From assembly GCA_028705785.1 (NCBI GenBank), contig JAQWCT010000055.1:1-12523 (forward strand): a stretch of DNA of 12,523 bases, written 5' to 3'. The translations under genes and the position numbers were made by a program. The stretch comes from Sulfurospirillaceae bacterium. Its GTDB lineage: Bacteria; Campylobacterota; Campylobacteria; Campylobacterales; Sulfurospirillaceae. The notes beneath the pieces were generated by a model. That model saw only the letters and a list, made by a program, of their open reading frames with translations, was not told where the DNA came from and did not search any database. Shown here piece after piece: positions 1 to 8,048 of this stretch; the first letter of the stretch is position 1; the number at the start of each line of letters is the position of its first letter.

Positions 1-1088
1 ATGTCACCAAGCATTATGCCATGGGTCGAGGTACATGGGAAATGGCTAAAGTGATGAGTGATTCTAAAACAGCCTTTTTTGGGGATGATGGCTCACAAGT
101 TGGGCTTTACATGTATGTGGGCGATAATGAAAAAAATCTCGATAGTGGAACACTCTATGCGGCTATCTGGAAGCAAATGAATGAAGATGGTGCAAAAGAT
201 GGCGGACAAGCAGCCTTAAGTTGGATAAAACTAGGACATGCGAACTCTAAAGAAGTGGCAGAATGGAAAGATAAACTTAGCTTTAATGACATCTTTGAAG
301 CCTATGCTCCAGCAGAATTTGACCCTAAAAAACATGAAGGTTTTAAAGCAGTAAAAGCAGGTCATTCGGAGATAGAATACCTTAAACTCAAACCCAATAT
401 GGAACGCGCTGCAGCCTTTTTGGAAAGCCGTCGTTACGCCGCATATCTTGGTGCTACGACTGAGTTTAACAAAATGGAAGGCGTAGCGTTTAACAAAGAA
501 GATAAAAAACTCTATATCGCTATGTCATACATCGAAAAAGGCATGGCAAAAGATGCAAGCTTTGAAAAAGATCATATCAAAGTAGCTAAAAATCGTTGTG
601 GTGGTACCTACGAAGTCGCAATGCATAGCCATGTAAAAGACACAAACGGCGAAATCATTAAGAGTGAATTTGTGCCTGTTAGAATGCATGTTCCTGCCCC
701 ACTTTTAGGTGAAGAAATCGCCACAGATGCCCTTGGAAATACCTGTGCTGTCGATAAAATCGCCAATACAGACAATGTCTTTTATTCTTCTCGTGCTCGC
801 ACACTCTTTATCGGTGAAGATAGCGGAACCCATGTCAATAACTTTGTTTGGGCGTATAATATCGACACCAAAAAGCTCTCTCGTATTCTTTCCACCCCAG
901 CAGGTGCTGAGTCAACAGGACTTCAAGTCGTTGAAAATATGAACGGTCATGCCTACATTATGAGTAACGCTCAACACCAAGGTGATTTTATCAAAACAAT
1001 GGATAAAGAACTTCAAAGCAAAGTCGCTCCAAAAATCGATAAATTCCAAGCGCCAATAGGTTACATTTATGGCATACCAGGGCTTTAA
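1..1088 (+). CDS. PhoX/DUF839-family protein, C-terminal part (5' end outside window)
   Basis: The reading frame is open from base 3, so the gene starts upstream; 361 residues are visible. The fragment carries the conserved blocks of the PhoX (DUF839) family: an early GRGTWE segment followed by a DDGS...GLYMYVGD strand, the block EFNKMEGVAFN, and near the end AGAESTGLQ followed by a SNAQHQGD segment equivalent to the 'NxQHPG' end block of PhoX proteins. Known family members are periplasmic, often Tat-exported beta-propellers, some of them calcium/iron-dependent alkaline phosphatases releasing phosphate from organic phosphoesters. The signal peptide and most metal ligands lie outside the window, so export and phosphatase activity cannot be confirmed. 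The stop overlaps the downstream cytochrome gene by 20 bp, so the two are probably translationally coupled. Family assignment is confident; enzymatic role is not. Confidence 0.85.
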   Translation, partial: VTKHYAMGRGTWEMAKVMSDSKTAFFGDDGSQVGLYMYVGDNEKNLDSGTLYAAIWKQMNEDGAKDGGQAALSWIKLGHANSKEVAEWKDKLSFNDIFEAYAPAEFDPKKHEGFKAVKAGHSEIEYLKLKPNMERAAAFLESRRYAAYLGATTEFNKMEGVAFNKEDKKLYIAMSYIEKGMAKDASFEKDHIKVAKNRCGGTYEVAMHSHVKDTNGEIIKSEFVPVRMHVPAPLLGEEIATDALGNTCAVDKIANTDNVFYSSRARTLFIGEDSGTHVNNFVWAYNIDTKKLSRILSTPAGAESTGLQVVENMNGHAYIMSNAQHQGDFIKTMDKELQSKVAPKIDKFQAPIGYIYGIPGL

Positions 1089-2958
1089 TCGCCTCATCTT
1101 TGCCCTCTGCCTTAGCCCTATTGTGGGCTTTGGCGGCTCTCTTATGGGTGAATTTGTCAGTCGAACCACCTTTGCAAACCCCTATGCCAACATCCCTGCG
1201 CAGTGTTACATCGAAACCAGTGGTGGAACGCAAAACGCCTGTATGTTTTGCCACACCAACGCCCCTGCTCGCTCCCGACTTGGTAACAACAACCCCCAAG
1301 CAGGACTTTCAAGTGTCACAGGCAACCTTCAAACCGTCTATACTTTCACCCCTGCCACACAGCAAACCATCTCACCCAACATCAATCCATGGGAAAATAC
1401 ACTCTTCCCCGAAAAACTGGAAATTGCGTATCAAAAAAGCCCCAATCATTTTGATGAAAAAGCGATGCCTCACTTTCTTACAGAAGATAACTGGGCAGAA
1501 GCCTATGGAAAACGCAAAGGAAAAATGGGCTGGGAAAATGGACAAGATGATTCACCTTGGAGACTTTTCCCTGATCTTAGCCCCTCTGATTTGCCTGCTA
1601 AAGAGGATGGTTTTGTGCGAACCAACACACCAAAGCGCGCCATTTTTTCAAATATGACAGGTTGGCGTGCCATCAACTTTATGCCTTATGGTATTTTTAC
1701 GCCCATGAGTGGAAGTGTCTCAGGCATTTATATTCGCTTGCCACATGCCTTTATGCAAGATGACAAAGGGCAGTGGAGCGAAACAGTTTATCTACAAAAT
1801 CTCGATTTATTGGAAAAAGCCATTACCGATAGATTAGAGCCAAACGAGCCAAAAACATACTATGGCAATGCCAAAAACATCGAAGTACTTCGTGGGCTTT
1901 ACCCCCTCTACACCGAGTTTGCACACCCTTTGCATTATGTCGATTTGGATGCCAAAGGTACGAGAGCTCAAAGAGTTAAAGAGATTCGCTATATGGTCAA
2001 AACCAAACTATTTTTTCCAGGCGAAGCAGCGGAGAAAGAAGAAAACGCACCACTGTACTTAAATGAAAAGCAAGGCTGGGTCAACAATGGCGCAGGTTGG
2101 ATTTTAGCTGGGTTTATCGAAGATGCTAAAGGACATTTACGCCCACAAAGAGGTGAAGAGCTGATGCAGTGTGTGGGATGTCATAGTGATAATTATGGTT
2201 TTGAACCCTCCTCTTTTACTTCTGGGAGTGGCAATACGATTGATTCGACATGGGCATTTCCGCGCAAATTTCCTCAAAAGACAGGCTGGGCTGAGATGGA
2301 TTATCTCGCTTATGCGATGAAAGATGGCAAAGCACATTCACACCGAGGCGACCCTTTAAACCGCAATGCGAACCAAGGTGAATTTGGCTACTTTCTCAAG
2401 CATGTTGTCGGAGCAAATTTATATGGGGTTATGCCTCAAAGCATGGCAACATTTTTAAGTGAACAAATTACCAAACGCCATGGGTATAGTGAGGATTGGC
2501 AAGCTTTAGATACCACAAAAACAGATACTTTATTTGCACAACAACGCTTACATGTAAAGCTTATGGGAGAATTTGTCGCAAAAAAAGCTTACTTGAATGA
2601 TGAGGGTTTTATCCATCCACGACTTTTATACCCCAGTGAAAAAGAAGCGTTAAATGCTGCCATAGCTTACCGTAAAGTCGTTGCAACACAGCGCTTTACA
2701 CTCGGTAAAGATGTCTTTGCTCAAACACCTTTTACCTTTCGTTATTTTAGAGAGGAAAAAGATACCTATACCCATCTTGATGGAACGCCTTATAAAATCG
2801 GCGAAATCATCACAGACAGACCCATAGAACACGAAGCAACACTCACCCAAGGTGTGGGCATAGTTAAAACACTCATTGATGAAAAAGATGCCCTTTATGA
2901 TGGCGAATACCTGCCACTTTTAAAGTATCCTTTGGTTTTTGAGAGGAAGGAAAAATAG
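1069..2958 (+). CDS. Exported diheme c-type cytochrome, 629 aa
   Basis: The protein has a short hydrophobic N-terminal segment (about residues 8-25) that fits a Sec signal or membrane anchor. It has exactly two CxxCH haem-attachment motifs, CMFCH at 58-62 and CVGCH at 368-372, about 310 residues apart. A periplasmic two-haem cytochrome c is therefore likely. The stretch between the motifs is rich in aromatic residues and resembles no enzyme I can name, so substrate and partners are unknown. The chosen ATG lies inside the end of the PhoX/DUF839 gene (20-bp overlap), with a weak AGG 8 bases upstream, which suggests coupling to that gene. After the stop, a new promoter serves the next gene, so this is probably the last gene of its transcript. 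Haem attachment is well supported; function is not. Confidence 0.85.
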   Translation: MAYQGFNRLIFALCLSPIVGFGGSLMGEFVSRTTFANPYANIPAQCYIETSGGTQNACMFCHTNAPARSRLGNNNPQAGLSSVTGNLQTVYTFTPATQQTISPNINPWENTLFPEKLEIAYQKSPNHFDEKAMPHFLTEDNWAEAYGKRKGKMGWENGQDDSPWRLFPDLSPSDLPAKEDGFVRTNTPKRAIFSNMTGWRAINFMPYGIFTPMSGSVSGIYIRLPHAFMQDDKGQWSETVYLQNLDLLEKAITDRLEPNEPKTYYGNAKNIEVLRGLYPLYTEFAHPLHYVDLDAKGTRAQRVKEIRYMVKTKLFFPGEAAEKEENAPLYLNEKQGWVNNGAGWILAGFIEDAKGHLRPQRGEELMQCVGCHSDNYGFEPSSFTSGSGNTIDSTWAFPRKFPQKTGWAEMDYLAYAMKDGKAHSHRGDPLNRNANQGEFGYFLKHVVGANLYGVMPQSMATFLSEQITKRHGYSEDWQALDTTKTDTLFAQQRLHVKLMGEFVAKKAYLNDEGFIHPRLLYPSEKEALNAAIAYRKVVATQRFTLGKDVFAQTPFTFRYFREEKDTYTHLDGTPYKIGEIITDRPIEHEATLTQGVGIVKTLIDEKDALYDGEYLPLLKYPLVFERKEK

Positions 2959-2960
2959 TC

Positions 2961-2989
2961 TTGTTTCTGTAATTTAGAAGCGTTATAAT
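2961..2989 (+). promoter_or_regulatory. Sigma70-type promoter for the DJ-1/PfpI gene
   Basis: A perfect -10 hexamer TATAAT is at 2984-2989. TTGTTT at 2961-2966 is a partial -35 match (TTG conserved), with an exact 17-base spacer. Transcription would begin near 2996, giving a leader of about 25 bases before the ATG at 3021. The site sits immediately after the cytochrome stop codon. Confidence 0.7.
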
Positions 2990-3020
2990 GAATGAGCATC
3001 CCATTTTAAAAGGAGAATAC

Positions 3021-3599
3021 ATGGCAAAGAAAATTTTGTTTATCGTTGGAGATTTCGTTGAGGACTATGAAATCATGGTACCTTTTCAAGCTTTAGCAGC
3101 TGTTGGACATAGTGTTACTGCTATTTGCCCTAACAAAAAAGCGGGCGAGTTTATCCGCACAGCCGTGCATGATTTTGAGGGAGACCAAACTTACAGCGAA
3201 AAACCAGGTCACAATTTTACACTCAATGGCACATTTGATGCGATTAAAGCCGAAGATTTTGATGCACTGGTCATTCCAGGAGGAAGAGCGCCTGAATACC
3301 TAAGACTCAATGAAAAAGTACTCGAAATGGTACGCCATTTTGCCAAAGCAAACAAACCCATCGCGGCGATTTGCCATGGCGCACAACTCTTGGCGGCGGC
3401 TGATGTCCTACAAGGTAAAAGTTGCTCCGCTTACCCTGCATGTGCCCCTGAAGTCACCAAGGCTGGAGGAACTTACAAATCCATCGAAGTCACCGAAGCT
3501 GCCGTTGATGGCAACCTTGTCACCGCACCTGCTTGGCCTGCACATCCTGAGTGGATTGCCAAATTTTTAGTCGTTTTGGGCACTAAAATCACCCATTAA
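3021..3599 (+). CDS. DJ-1/PfpI-family protein, 192 aa
   Basis: This single-domain protein has the class I glutamine-amidotransferase-like fold of the DJ-1/PfpI superfamily. The nucleophile elbow AAICHGAQ places Cys118 followed by His119. The acidic partner is probably Glu14 in the DFVEDYE segment, and the strand VIPGGRAPEYL (84-94) is typical of the family. The C-terminal block VTAPAWPAHPEWI (167-179) resembles the DJ-1 branch also found in plants. Members include proteases, glyoxalase/deglycase-type enzymes and chaperones, so the specific activity here is unknown. A longer in-frame start exists at 2988, but it would overlap the -10 element. The ATG at 3021 has a good AGGAGA Shine-Dalgarno (SD) site 5-6 bases upstream and gives the normal family length. 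The gene has its own promoter and a downstream hairpin, so it appears monocistronic. Confidence 0.93.
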   Translation: MAKKILFIVGDFVEDYEIMVPFQALAAVGHSVTAICPNKKAGEFIRTAVHDFEGDQTYSEKPGHNFTLNGTFDAIKAEDFDALVIPGGRAPEYLRLNEKVLEMVRHFAKANKPIAAICHGAQLLAAADVLQGKSCSAYPACAPEVTKAGGTYKSIEVTEAAVDGNLVTAPAWPAHPEWIAKFLVVLGTKITH

Positions 3600-3604
3600 A
3601 CGCC

Positions 3605-3639
3605 TTACATGTAAAGGTGCAAAACATCTTTACATGTAA
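3605..3639. terminator. 15-bp hairpin between convergent genes, likely bidirectional terminator
   Basis: Bases 3605-3619 pair with 3625-3639 through 15 positions, one of them a G-U pair, around a 5-base loop (CAAAA). Each arm contains the palindrome TTACATGTAA. The hairpin starts six bases after the DJ-1 stop and ends seven bases before the permease stop. On the plus strand it is followed by CCTTTTCT, a modest U-tract. The minus side has only a short TTT, so termination there may be weaker. Confidence 0.7.
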
Positions 3640-3646
3640 ACCTTTT

Positions 3647-5317
3647 CTAACTCTTTCGCCACTTTTGCGTAGCAAATACCAGATAATGTGAAACAAAATT
3701 AAACAGCAAAGTGACCCCCACTGATGTTGCAACTATCAAAGATGACATGGCAGCAGCAGAGCTAATATCGCCTGCATCATCCATGTTTAGGACTGCTACC
3801 GAAGCGAGTGTCGTTTGCGGTGCGTATAAAAAAACCACTGCTGAGACTGTTGTCATCGCATTGACAAAAAAGTATCGTCCTATCTCTAGAATCGAGGGAA
3901 TGGCGATAGGTACAGTGACTTTGAAAAAAGTCTTATAAAAGGCAATTCCCATTGACTCAGCCACATCATCAAACTCTTGATCAATCTGCTTAATCGTTGT
4001 AACCGCTGTAATATAACTGGTCGTAAAAAAGTGGGCAATCGTACATGCCACTAAAATCGCCATACTTTGATAGATACCATGCAAAGGATTTTGCGGATTG
4101 TTAAAAAAGAAGATATAGCCAAGCCCCAAAACAAGACCTGGAACTGCCATAGGAAGCAAAGCTAAGAATTTAATGATACTTCTAAGAGAGGATAAAACTT
4201 TACCTCTTTCAACGACATAAGCGGTCACAAAAACCAAAATTGTTCCTAAAAATGCACTCCAAAATGCCAAACGAATACTGTTAAAATACGAATCCCAACC
4301 GCCGCCATCCATGCTATTGAAGTCATAATGTTTTAAAACTAAGCTCAAATCATAAGGCCAAAATTTCATAAATGAAGCGAAGATGGAGACACTTAATATC
4401 ATCAAAAGGAGTCCCACAACGGTTGAAGAGAACAGCAACATGATGTTATCAAAGAGTCCTGATGGTTTTGGTTTATACAAAACAAACTTTGCCCCCAAAA
4501 CAGATTTTTGCTTCTTTTGGACAATGCCATCTGCGATAAAAGTGATGACTGACGGAATAAGGAGTAAAACACCAACTGTCGCACCTAGTTCAAAATTTTG
4601 CTGACCAATGACTTGTTTGTAAATCTCCGTTGCCAAAACAGCAAAATCCCCACCGATAACTTTAGGCACACCAAAATCAGTAATGACGAGCGTAAAGCTG
4701 ACCAAAACTGCCGAAACCAAACCATATTTGACACTGGGTAAAGTAATCGTAAAAAACTTCTTGACACCATTTGCTCCCATGCTCTGCGCCGCCTCATAAA
4801 GCCTTGCATCAGATAAGCTAAGGGCACTTAGAAGTATCATTAGGACATGGGGAAAAACATAAAAACACTCACCTAGAACAATGCCCCAAACGCCATAAAT
4901 GGAACCATCCCCCATCCACGATTTGAGCATCCCTTGATTTCCAAACAAATAGACAAACGAAATCGCAGGCAACAAAGAGGGTGCTAAAAGAGGAATAAGG
5001 GCAAGATAGCGAAACAAAGGCTTAAAAGGTAGACAAGAGCGCATCAGCGCATAAGCAAAAATAAAAGCAATCGGCACAATGATAATTGTGACCACACAAG
5101 AGATAAAAAGCGAATTATAAATCAGCGAAAGCGCCCTTGGCTCACGCAAATAAGCGATAAAATTGTCCAAAAAAACAAAACTTCCCGCATGGGCATAGAA
5201 GCTTTTTTGTAAAATTTCTATCAAAGGCAAAAAGATAATAATCCCTAAAATAAGGAGCAATAGCCCCATCACAACCATCAAAATAATTTTATTAGAATCA
5301 TGCCAAATACTACGCAT
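3647..5317 (-). CDS. 2-aminoethylphosphonate ABC transporter permease, fused two-domain type
   Basis: This inner-membrane protein consists of two ABC permease domains in one chain. Each has about six membrane helices and its own cytoplasmic EAA loop that docks the ATPase: EAAQSMGANG at about residues 175-184 and DVAESMGIAF at about 451-460 (numbered from the chosen start). The block AVLNMDDAGD followed by an Ala-rich helix near the C-terminus is characteristic of the AEP-type fused permease (PhnU2-like family), as opposed to the separate PhnU/PhnV pair of Salmonella. The frame can be extended to a TTG at 5356 or ATG at 5344, deep inside the ATPase gene. I prefer the ATG at 5317, which overlaps the ATPase stop by 8 bp, has GAGG just upstream and places the first helix near the N-terminus, giving 556 residues. 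It is the last gene of the phn operon. Confidence 0.92.
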   Translation of the reverse strand: MRSIWHDSNKIILMVVMGLLLLILGIIIFLPLIEILQKSFYAHAGSFVFLDNFIAYLREPRALSLIYNSLFISCVVTIIIVPIAFIFAYALMRSCLPFKPLFRYLALIPLLAPSLLPAISFVYLFGNQGMLKSWMGDGSIYGVWGIVLGECFYVFPHVLMILLSALSLSDARLYEAAQSMGANGVKKFFTITLPSVKYGLVSAVLVSFTLVITDFGVPKVIGGDFAVLATEIYKQVIGQQNFELGATVGVLLLIPSVITFIADGIVQKKQKSVLGAKFVLYKPKPSGLFDNIMLLFSSTVVGLLLMILSVSIFASFMKFWPYDLSLVLKHYDFNSMDGGGWDSYFNSIRLAFWSAFLGTILVFVTAYVVERGKVLSSLRSIIKFLALLPMAVPGLVLGLGYIFFFNNPQNPLHGIYQSMAILVACTIAHFFTTSYITAVTTIKQIDQEFDDVAESMGIAFYKTFFKVTVPIAIPSILEIGRYFFVNAMTTVSAVVFLYAPQTTLASVAVLNMDDAGDISSAAAMSSLIVATSVGVTLLFNFVSHYLVFATQKWRKS

Positions 5318-6401
5318 TTTCCTCGTCCATAAAGTAACAAACATCACTTGGTGCAATACATAATTTAAGCAAACTTCCCTCTTGAATCGTACCTTTTACC
5401 AGTGCTTTATGGGGAAGGTCAATGAGTAATGAATCTTTGAGTAGACCTCTAACACTCATTAAAACCCTACAAAAGCTTCCCAAAAAGGTTACTTTGAGGA
5501 CATCACCTTCAATGATGTTGACCTCTTCATAAGTCTCATAATGAAGTTTAATGTCTTCAGGGCGAACCAATAATTTGATCTTTTTTTCCAAACTAGGTTC
5601 ATTTGTGGGTAAGATATCTACTTTAAATCGCAACTGCCCTACTTGGAAGTAGCCACTCCCTTTATAAACAGCACTCAAAAGATTGATTTTCCCAATAAAA
5701 TCCGCCACAAATAAACTATTGGGATGATGATAGATTTCTAAAGGTGTACCGATTTGCTCGATAATCCCATGGTTCATCACCACTATTTTATCCGCAATGC
5801 TTAAAGCCTCTTCTTGGTCATGTGTCACCATAATCGTCGTAATGCCAAGGTTCTTTTGAAGCTCTCTGATCTCTTGACGAAGATGTTCTCTCACCCTCGC
5901 ATCCAGTGCTGAGAGAGGTTCATCTAGCAGTAACAAAGAGGGATTAGTTGCGATGGCTCTAGCAAACGCAACGCGTTGTTGTTGCCCACCACTGAGTTCA
6001 CTGGGGTATTTTTCTTCGCTTCCACTCAAACCCACAAGGGCTAGAAGTTCTTTGACCCTCTTTTTGGCTGCTTTTTTTTCAATGTCTTGCTTTTTAAGTC
6101 CATAACCGATATTTTTAGCCACGCTTAGATTGGGGAAAAGCGCATAGCTTTGAAAGACAATCCCATAGTCTCGCTTGGAGGGTGGCAAATGGGTTATCAC
6201 TTTGCCATGTTGAATGATTTCCCCCTTATCGCACTCTTCAAGACCTGCGATAATGCGCAGCAAAGTCGTTTTGCCACATCCTGATGGACCTAAAAAACAG
6301 ACAAGTTCACCTTTTTTGACTTCAAGATTGATCTCTTGTAATGCCACAAAATCATCAAATCGTTTTGTCACATTGGTAATGGTGATAGCATTTTCTAACA
6401 C
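5310..6401 (-). CDS. phnT: 2-aminoethylphosphonate ABC transporter ATP-binding protein
   Basis: The 363-residue protein has every ABC ATPase motif in order: Walker A GPSGCGKTT (38-46), Q-loop Gln84, signature LSGGQQQR (136-143), Walker B LLLLDE (156-161) and H-loop His194 in VTHDQEEA. A C-terminal TOBE-like regulatory domain (about 240-358) is typical of the spermidine/iron/AEP importer group. It powers AEP import together with the fused permease and the binding protein on either side. The AEP assignment rests mainly on those neighbours and on phnX/phnW in the same operon, since the ATPase alone would fit several substrates. The start codon is GTG, supported by AAGGG seven bases upstream (6409-6413). 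The stop overlaps the permease start. Confidence 0.9.
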   Translation of the reverse strand: MLENAITITNVTKRFDDFVALQEINLEVKKGELVCFLGPSGCGKTTLLRIIAGLEECDKGEIIQHGKVITHLPPSKRDYGIVFQSYALFPNLSVAKNIGYGLKKQDIEKKAAKKRVKELLALVGLSGSEEKYPSELSGGQQQRVAFARAIATNPSLLLLDEPLSALDARVREHLRQEIRELQKNLGITTIMVTHDQEEALSIADKIVVMNHGIIEQIGTPLEIYHHPNSLFVADFIGKINLLSAVYKGSGYFQVGQLRFKVDILPTNEPSLEKKIKLLVRPEDIKLHYETYEEVNIIEGDVLKVTFLGSFCRVLMSVRGLLKDSLLIDLPHKALVKGTIQEGSLLKLCIAPSDVCYFMDEENA

Positions 6402-6415
6402 ACGAGTTCCCTTAT

Positions 6416-6437
6416 AGCAGGGGAAAATTCCCCTACT
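6416..6437 (-). promoter_or_regulatory. Intra-operon hairpin after the binding-protein gene
   Basis: An 8-bp stem (6416-6423 with 6430-6437, one G-U pair in the minus-strand RNA) closes a 6-base loop. It lies six bases after the stop of the binding-protein gene and just before the Shine-Dalgarno site of the ATPase. Such elements often protect the upstream mRNA or cause partial termination, so that binding protein is made in excess of the membrane components. The U-rich loop and the lack of a following U-tract argue against full termination. Confidence 0.6.
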
Positions 6438-6442
6438 GTGAT

Positions 6443-7459
6443 TTATTTTTTTGGTTCAGACTTTGATTCGTAGCGTTTTGACCACTCTTTTAAAATGGCT
6501 TCTCTGTTTTTTGCAGACCATGCAAAGTCATTTTGAATCAGCATAGATTCGTAGTTTGCAGGGATATTTTCGATTTTTTGAGAAAGCCCTTTGTAAGCAA
6601 CCACTGCAAAGTTTTCAGCATACAGTTTATTAGCATCTTCACTGCTTGCCCAGTTGACAAATTTTTGAGCAGCATCTAAGTTTTTAGTTCCTTTGACGAT
6701 TGCTGTAGCTTCCAAATCCCAACCTAAACCTTCTTTAGGAAAAACGATAGCAATAGGAGCGCCCTCTTTTTTGGATTTTGCCGCACGGTACTCAAAACTG
6801 ATTCCGATAGGAAATTCACCAGCAGCAGCCATTTTGCATGGTTTTGAGCCAGAGTGAGTGTATTGACCGATGTTTTCATGGAGTTTATCCATGTATTCCC
6901 ATCCTTTATTTTCACCAAAAATTTTAAGCCATGCGGTCACATCCAAAAATCCCGTCCCTGAACTTGCAGGATTTGGCATGACGATTTTGCCTTTGTAGAT
7001 GGGCTTTGTAAGGTCTTCCCAACTGGTCGGCAAGGGAAGGTTTTGTTTTTTGGCTTCGACTTCGTTAAAACAAATCGCACTACCCCAAACATCATTTCCT
7101 ACCCAAGCAGGAGGGTTTTTGCTATCACGAAATTTCGCTTCGATTTTATCCAAAGACTTAGGCGCATAAGGATGAAGCATGTCATTTTGTTCTAAAAGGA
7201 CTAAGCTTGTAGCTGCTGTTCCCCACACAACATCGGCTTGTGGATTGGCTTTTTCTGCTAAAAGTTTTGCAGTGATGATGCCTGTTGAGTCACGAACGAT
7301 TTTTACTTCAACATCTGGCTCAACTTTTTTGAATGACTCCAAATAAGGTTTGACTTGATCAGACTCCAAAGCGGTATAAACAGTGATACTCTCCTTTGCT
7401 ATCAGTGAGCTTCCTGCTAGAATCACACTTGCAAAAACACATAACCCTTTTTTAAACAT
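6443..7459 (-). CDS. phnS: Periplasmic 2-aminoethylphosphonate-binding protein of the ABC transporter
   Basis: The 338-residue protein begins with a clear Sec signal peptide (MFKK, then a hydrophobic core), with probable cleavage after Ala21 in SSLIA-KES. The mature part is an iron/AEP-type (family 1/6-like) solute-binding protein. Its blocks TVYTALESDQ, VRDSTGIITAKLLAEKANP, VMPNPASSGTGF, YTHSGSKPCK, FPIGISFEYRAAK and FPKEGLGWDLEATAIVKGT are closely characteristic of AEP-binding proteins (PhnS2-like family). It captures AEP in the periplasm and delivers it to the fused permease. The start ATG has a strong AAGGAG six bases upstream (7466-7471). It follows the PQ-loop gene by 58 bases, where I see no convincing promoter, and precedes the ATPase with a hairpin between. 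Confidence 0.93.
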   Translation of the reverse strand: MFKKGLCVFASVILAGSSLIAKESITVYTALESDQVKPYLESFKKVEPDVEVKIVRDSTGIITAKLLAEKANPQADVVWGTAATSLVLLEQNDMLHPYAPKSLDKIEAKFRDSKNPPAWVGNDVWGSAICFNEVEAKKQNLPLPTSWEDLTKPIYKGKIVMPNPASSGTGFLDVTAWLKIFGENKGWEYMDKLHENIGQYTHSGSKPCKMAAAGEFPIGISFEYRAAKSKKEGAPIAIVFPKEGLGWDLEATAIVKGTKNLDAAQKFVNWASSEDANKLYAENFAVVAYKGLSQKIENIPANYESMLIQNDFAWSAKNREAILKEWSKRYESKSEPKK

Positions 7460-7517
7460 TGCTATCTCCTTCGTACAAATTTTCCCTTAATGCTACCGAT
7501 ACATAACCACAATTTGA

Positions 7518-8048
7518 TTACGGTAACCGCTTTGTAATAGAACGCGCTGTTTTCAATAAAATGTACATGTAAACACCATTGGTGATAATAAGTCCAGCAA
7601 AAATATTGATTCGTTCATGCTCAAGAAACGCTACATGTAAGAAGAGAAGGTTGGCAATAAAAATAAGCAGATAGTGCACAAAACTGACATCCCAAGGCGC
7701 TATATTTTGATAACTCTTATACGCTTGTGCGATACCTCCGATAAGGTTAAACGAACCCATAAGCGCAACGATAAAAATACCAAAATCCTTTTTGGAAAAA
7801 CCAACCCTTTGACTTTTACTAAAAATATAAGCAAAGGTCAGTGTGTGTAGCGCAAGCTCCACCATCTTCACCTCACCCAAGGTACCTTTGCTCCAAAAGA
7901 TATAACTGATTAAGGTAATGAAAGTCACAAGATAGCCATTTAAGGCTATCCCATCACCTCTTTTGGTTTTATAGGTTTTGTAGAGCTGAAAAAGATACGC
8001 CACAAAGACCAATGCAAATCCACCCTCTAAGGCATAGGGAATTACCAA
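7518..8048 (-). CDS. PQ-loop/SWEET-like membrane protein inside the phosphonate operon, 176 aa
   Basis: I recognise no named gene. The protein is very hydrophobic, with about six membrane segments arranged as two three-helix halves. Each half carries a similar motif: FQLYKTYKTKRGDGIAL from residue 20 and AQAYKSYQNIAPWDVSF from residue 107. Both have the form xQxYK(T/S)Y with Gln21 and Gln108, as in PQ-loop repeats where the proline is lost. PQ-loop families include SWEET and SemiSWEET sugar facilitators and lysosomal amino-acid exporters, so a small-solute transporter is plausible. The start is TTG, overlapping the phnW stop by 7 bp and supported by AAAGAGG seven bases upstream inside phnW. 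It lies between phnW and phnS, so it is co-translated with the AEP genes. A role in moving AEP, alanine or acetaldehyde is only inference. Confidence 0.8.
   Translation of the reverse strand: MVIPYALEGGFALVFVAYLFQLYKTYKTKRGDGIALNGYLVTFITLISYIFWSKGTLGEVKMVELALHTLTFAYIFSKSQRVGFSKKDFGIFIVALMGSFNLIGGIAQAYKSYQNIAPWDVSFVHYLLIFIANLLFLHVAFLEHERINIFAGLIITNGVYMYILLKTARSITKRLP

Noticed and set aside
991..1299. Minus-strand open frame of 102 residues over the DUF839/cytochrome junction
   Set aside because: It is antisense to two well-supported genes and has no SD site or recognisable domain.
1100..1657. 185-residue plus-strand open frame
   Set aside because: It lies fully inside the cytochrome gene in another frame and lacks any family pattern; the cytochrome frame has both haem motifs.
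2988..3020. Longer N-terminus for the DJ-1/PfpI protein
   Set aside because: The upstream ATG overlaps the -10 element and lacks an SD site, while the ATG at 3021 has a strong one and fits the family length.
5318..5356. 13-residue N-terminal extension of the permease from a TTG
   Set aside because: It has no SD site and overlaps the ATPase more deeply; the ATG at 5317 is the better coupled start.
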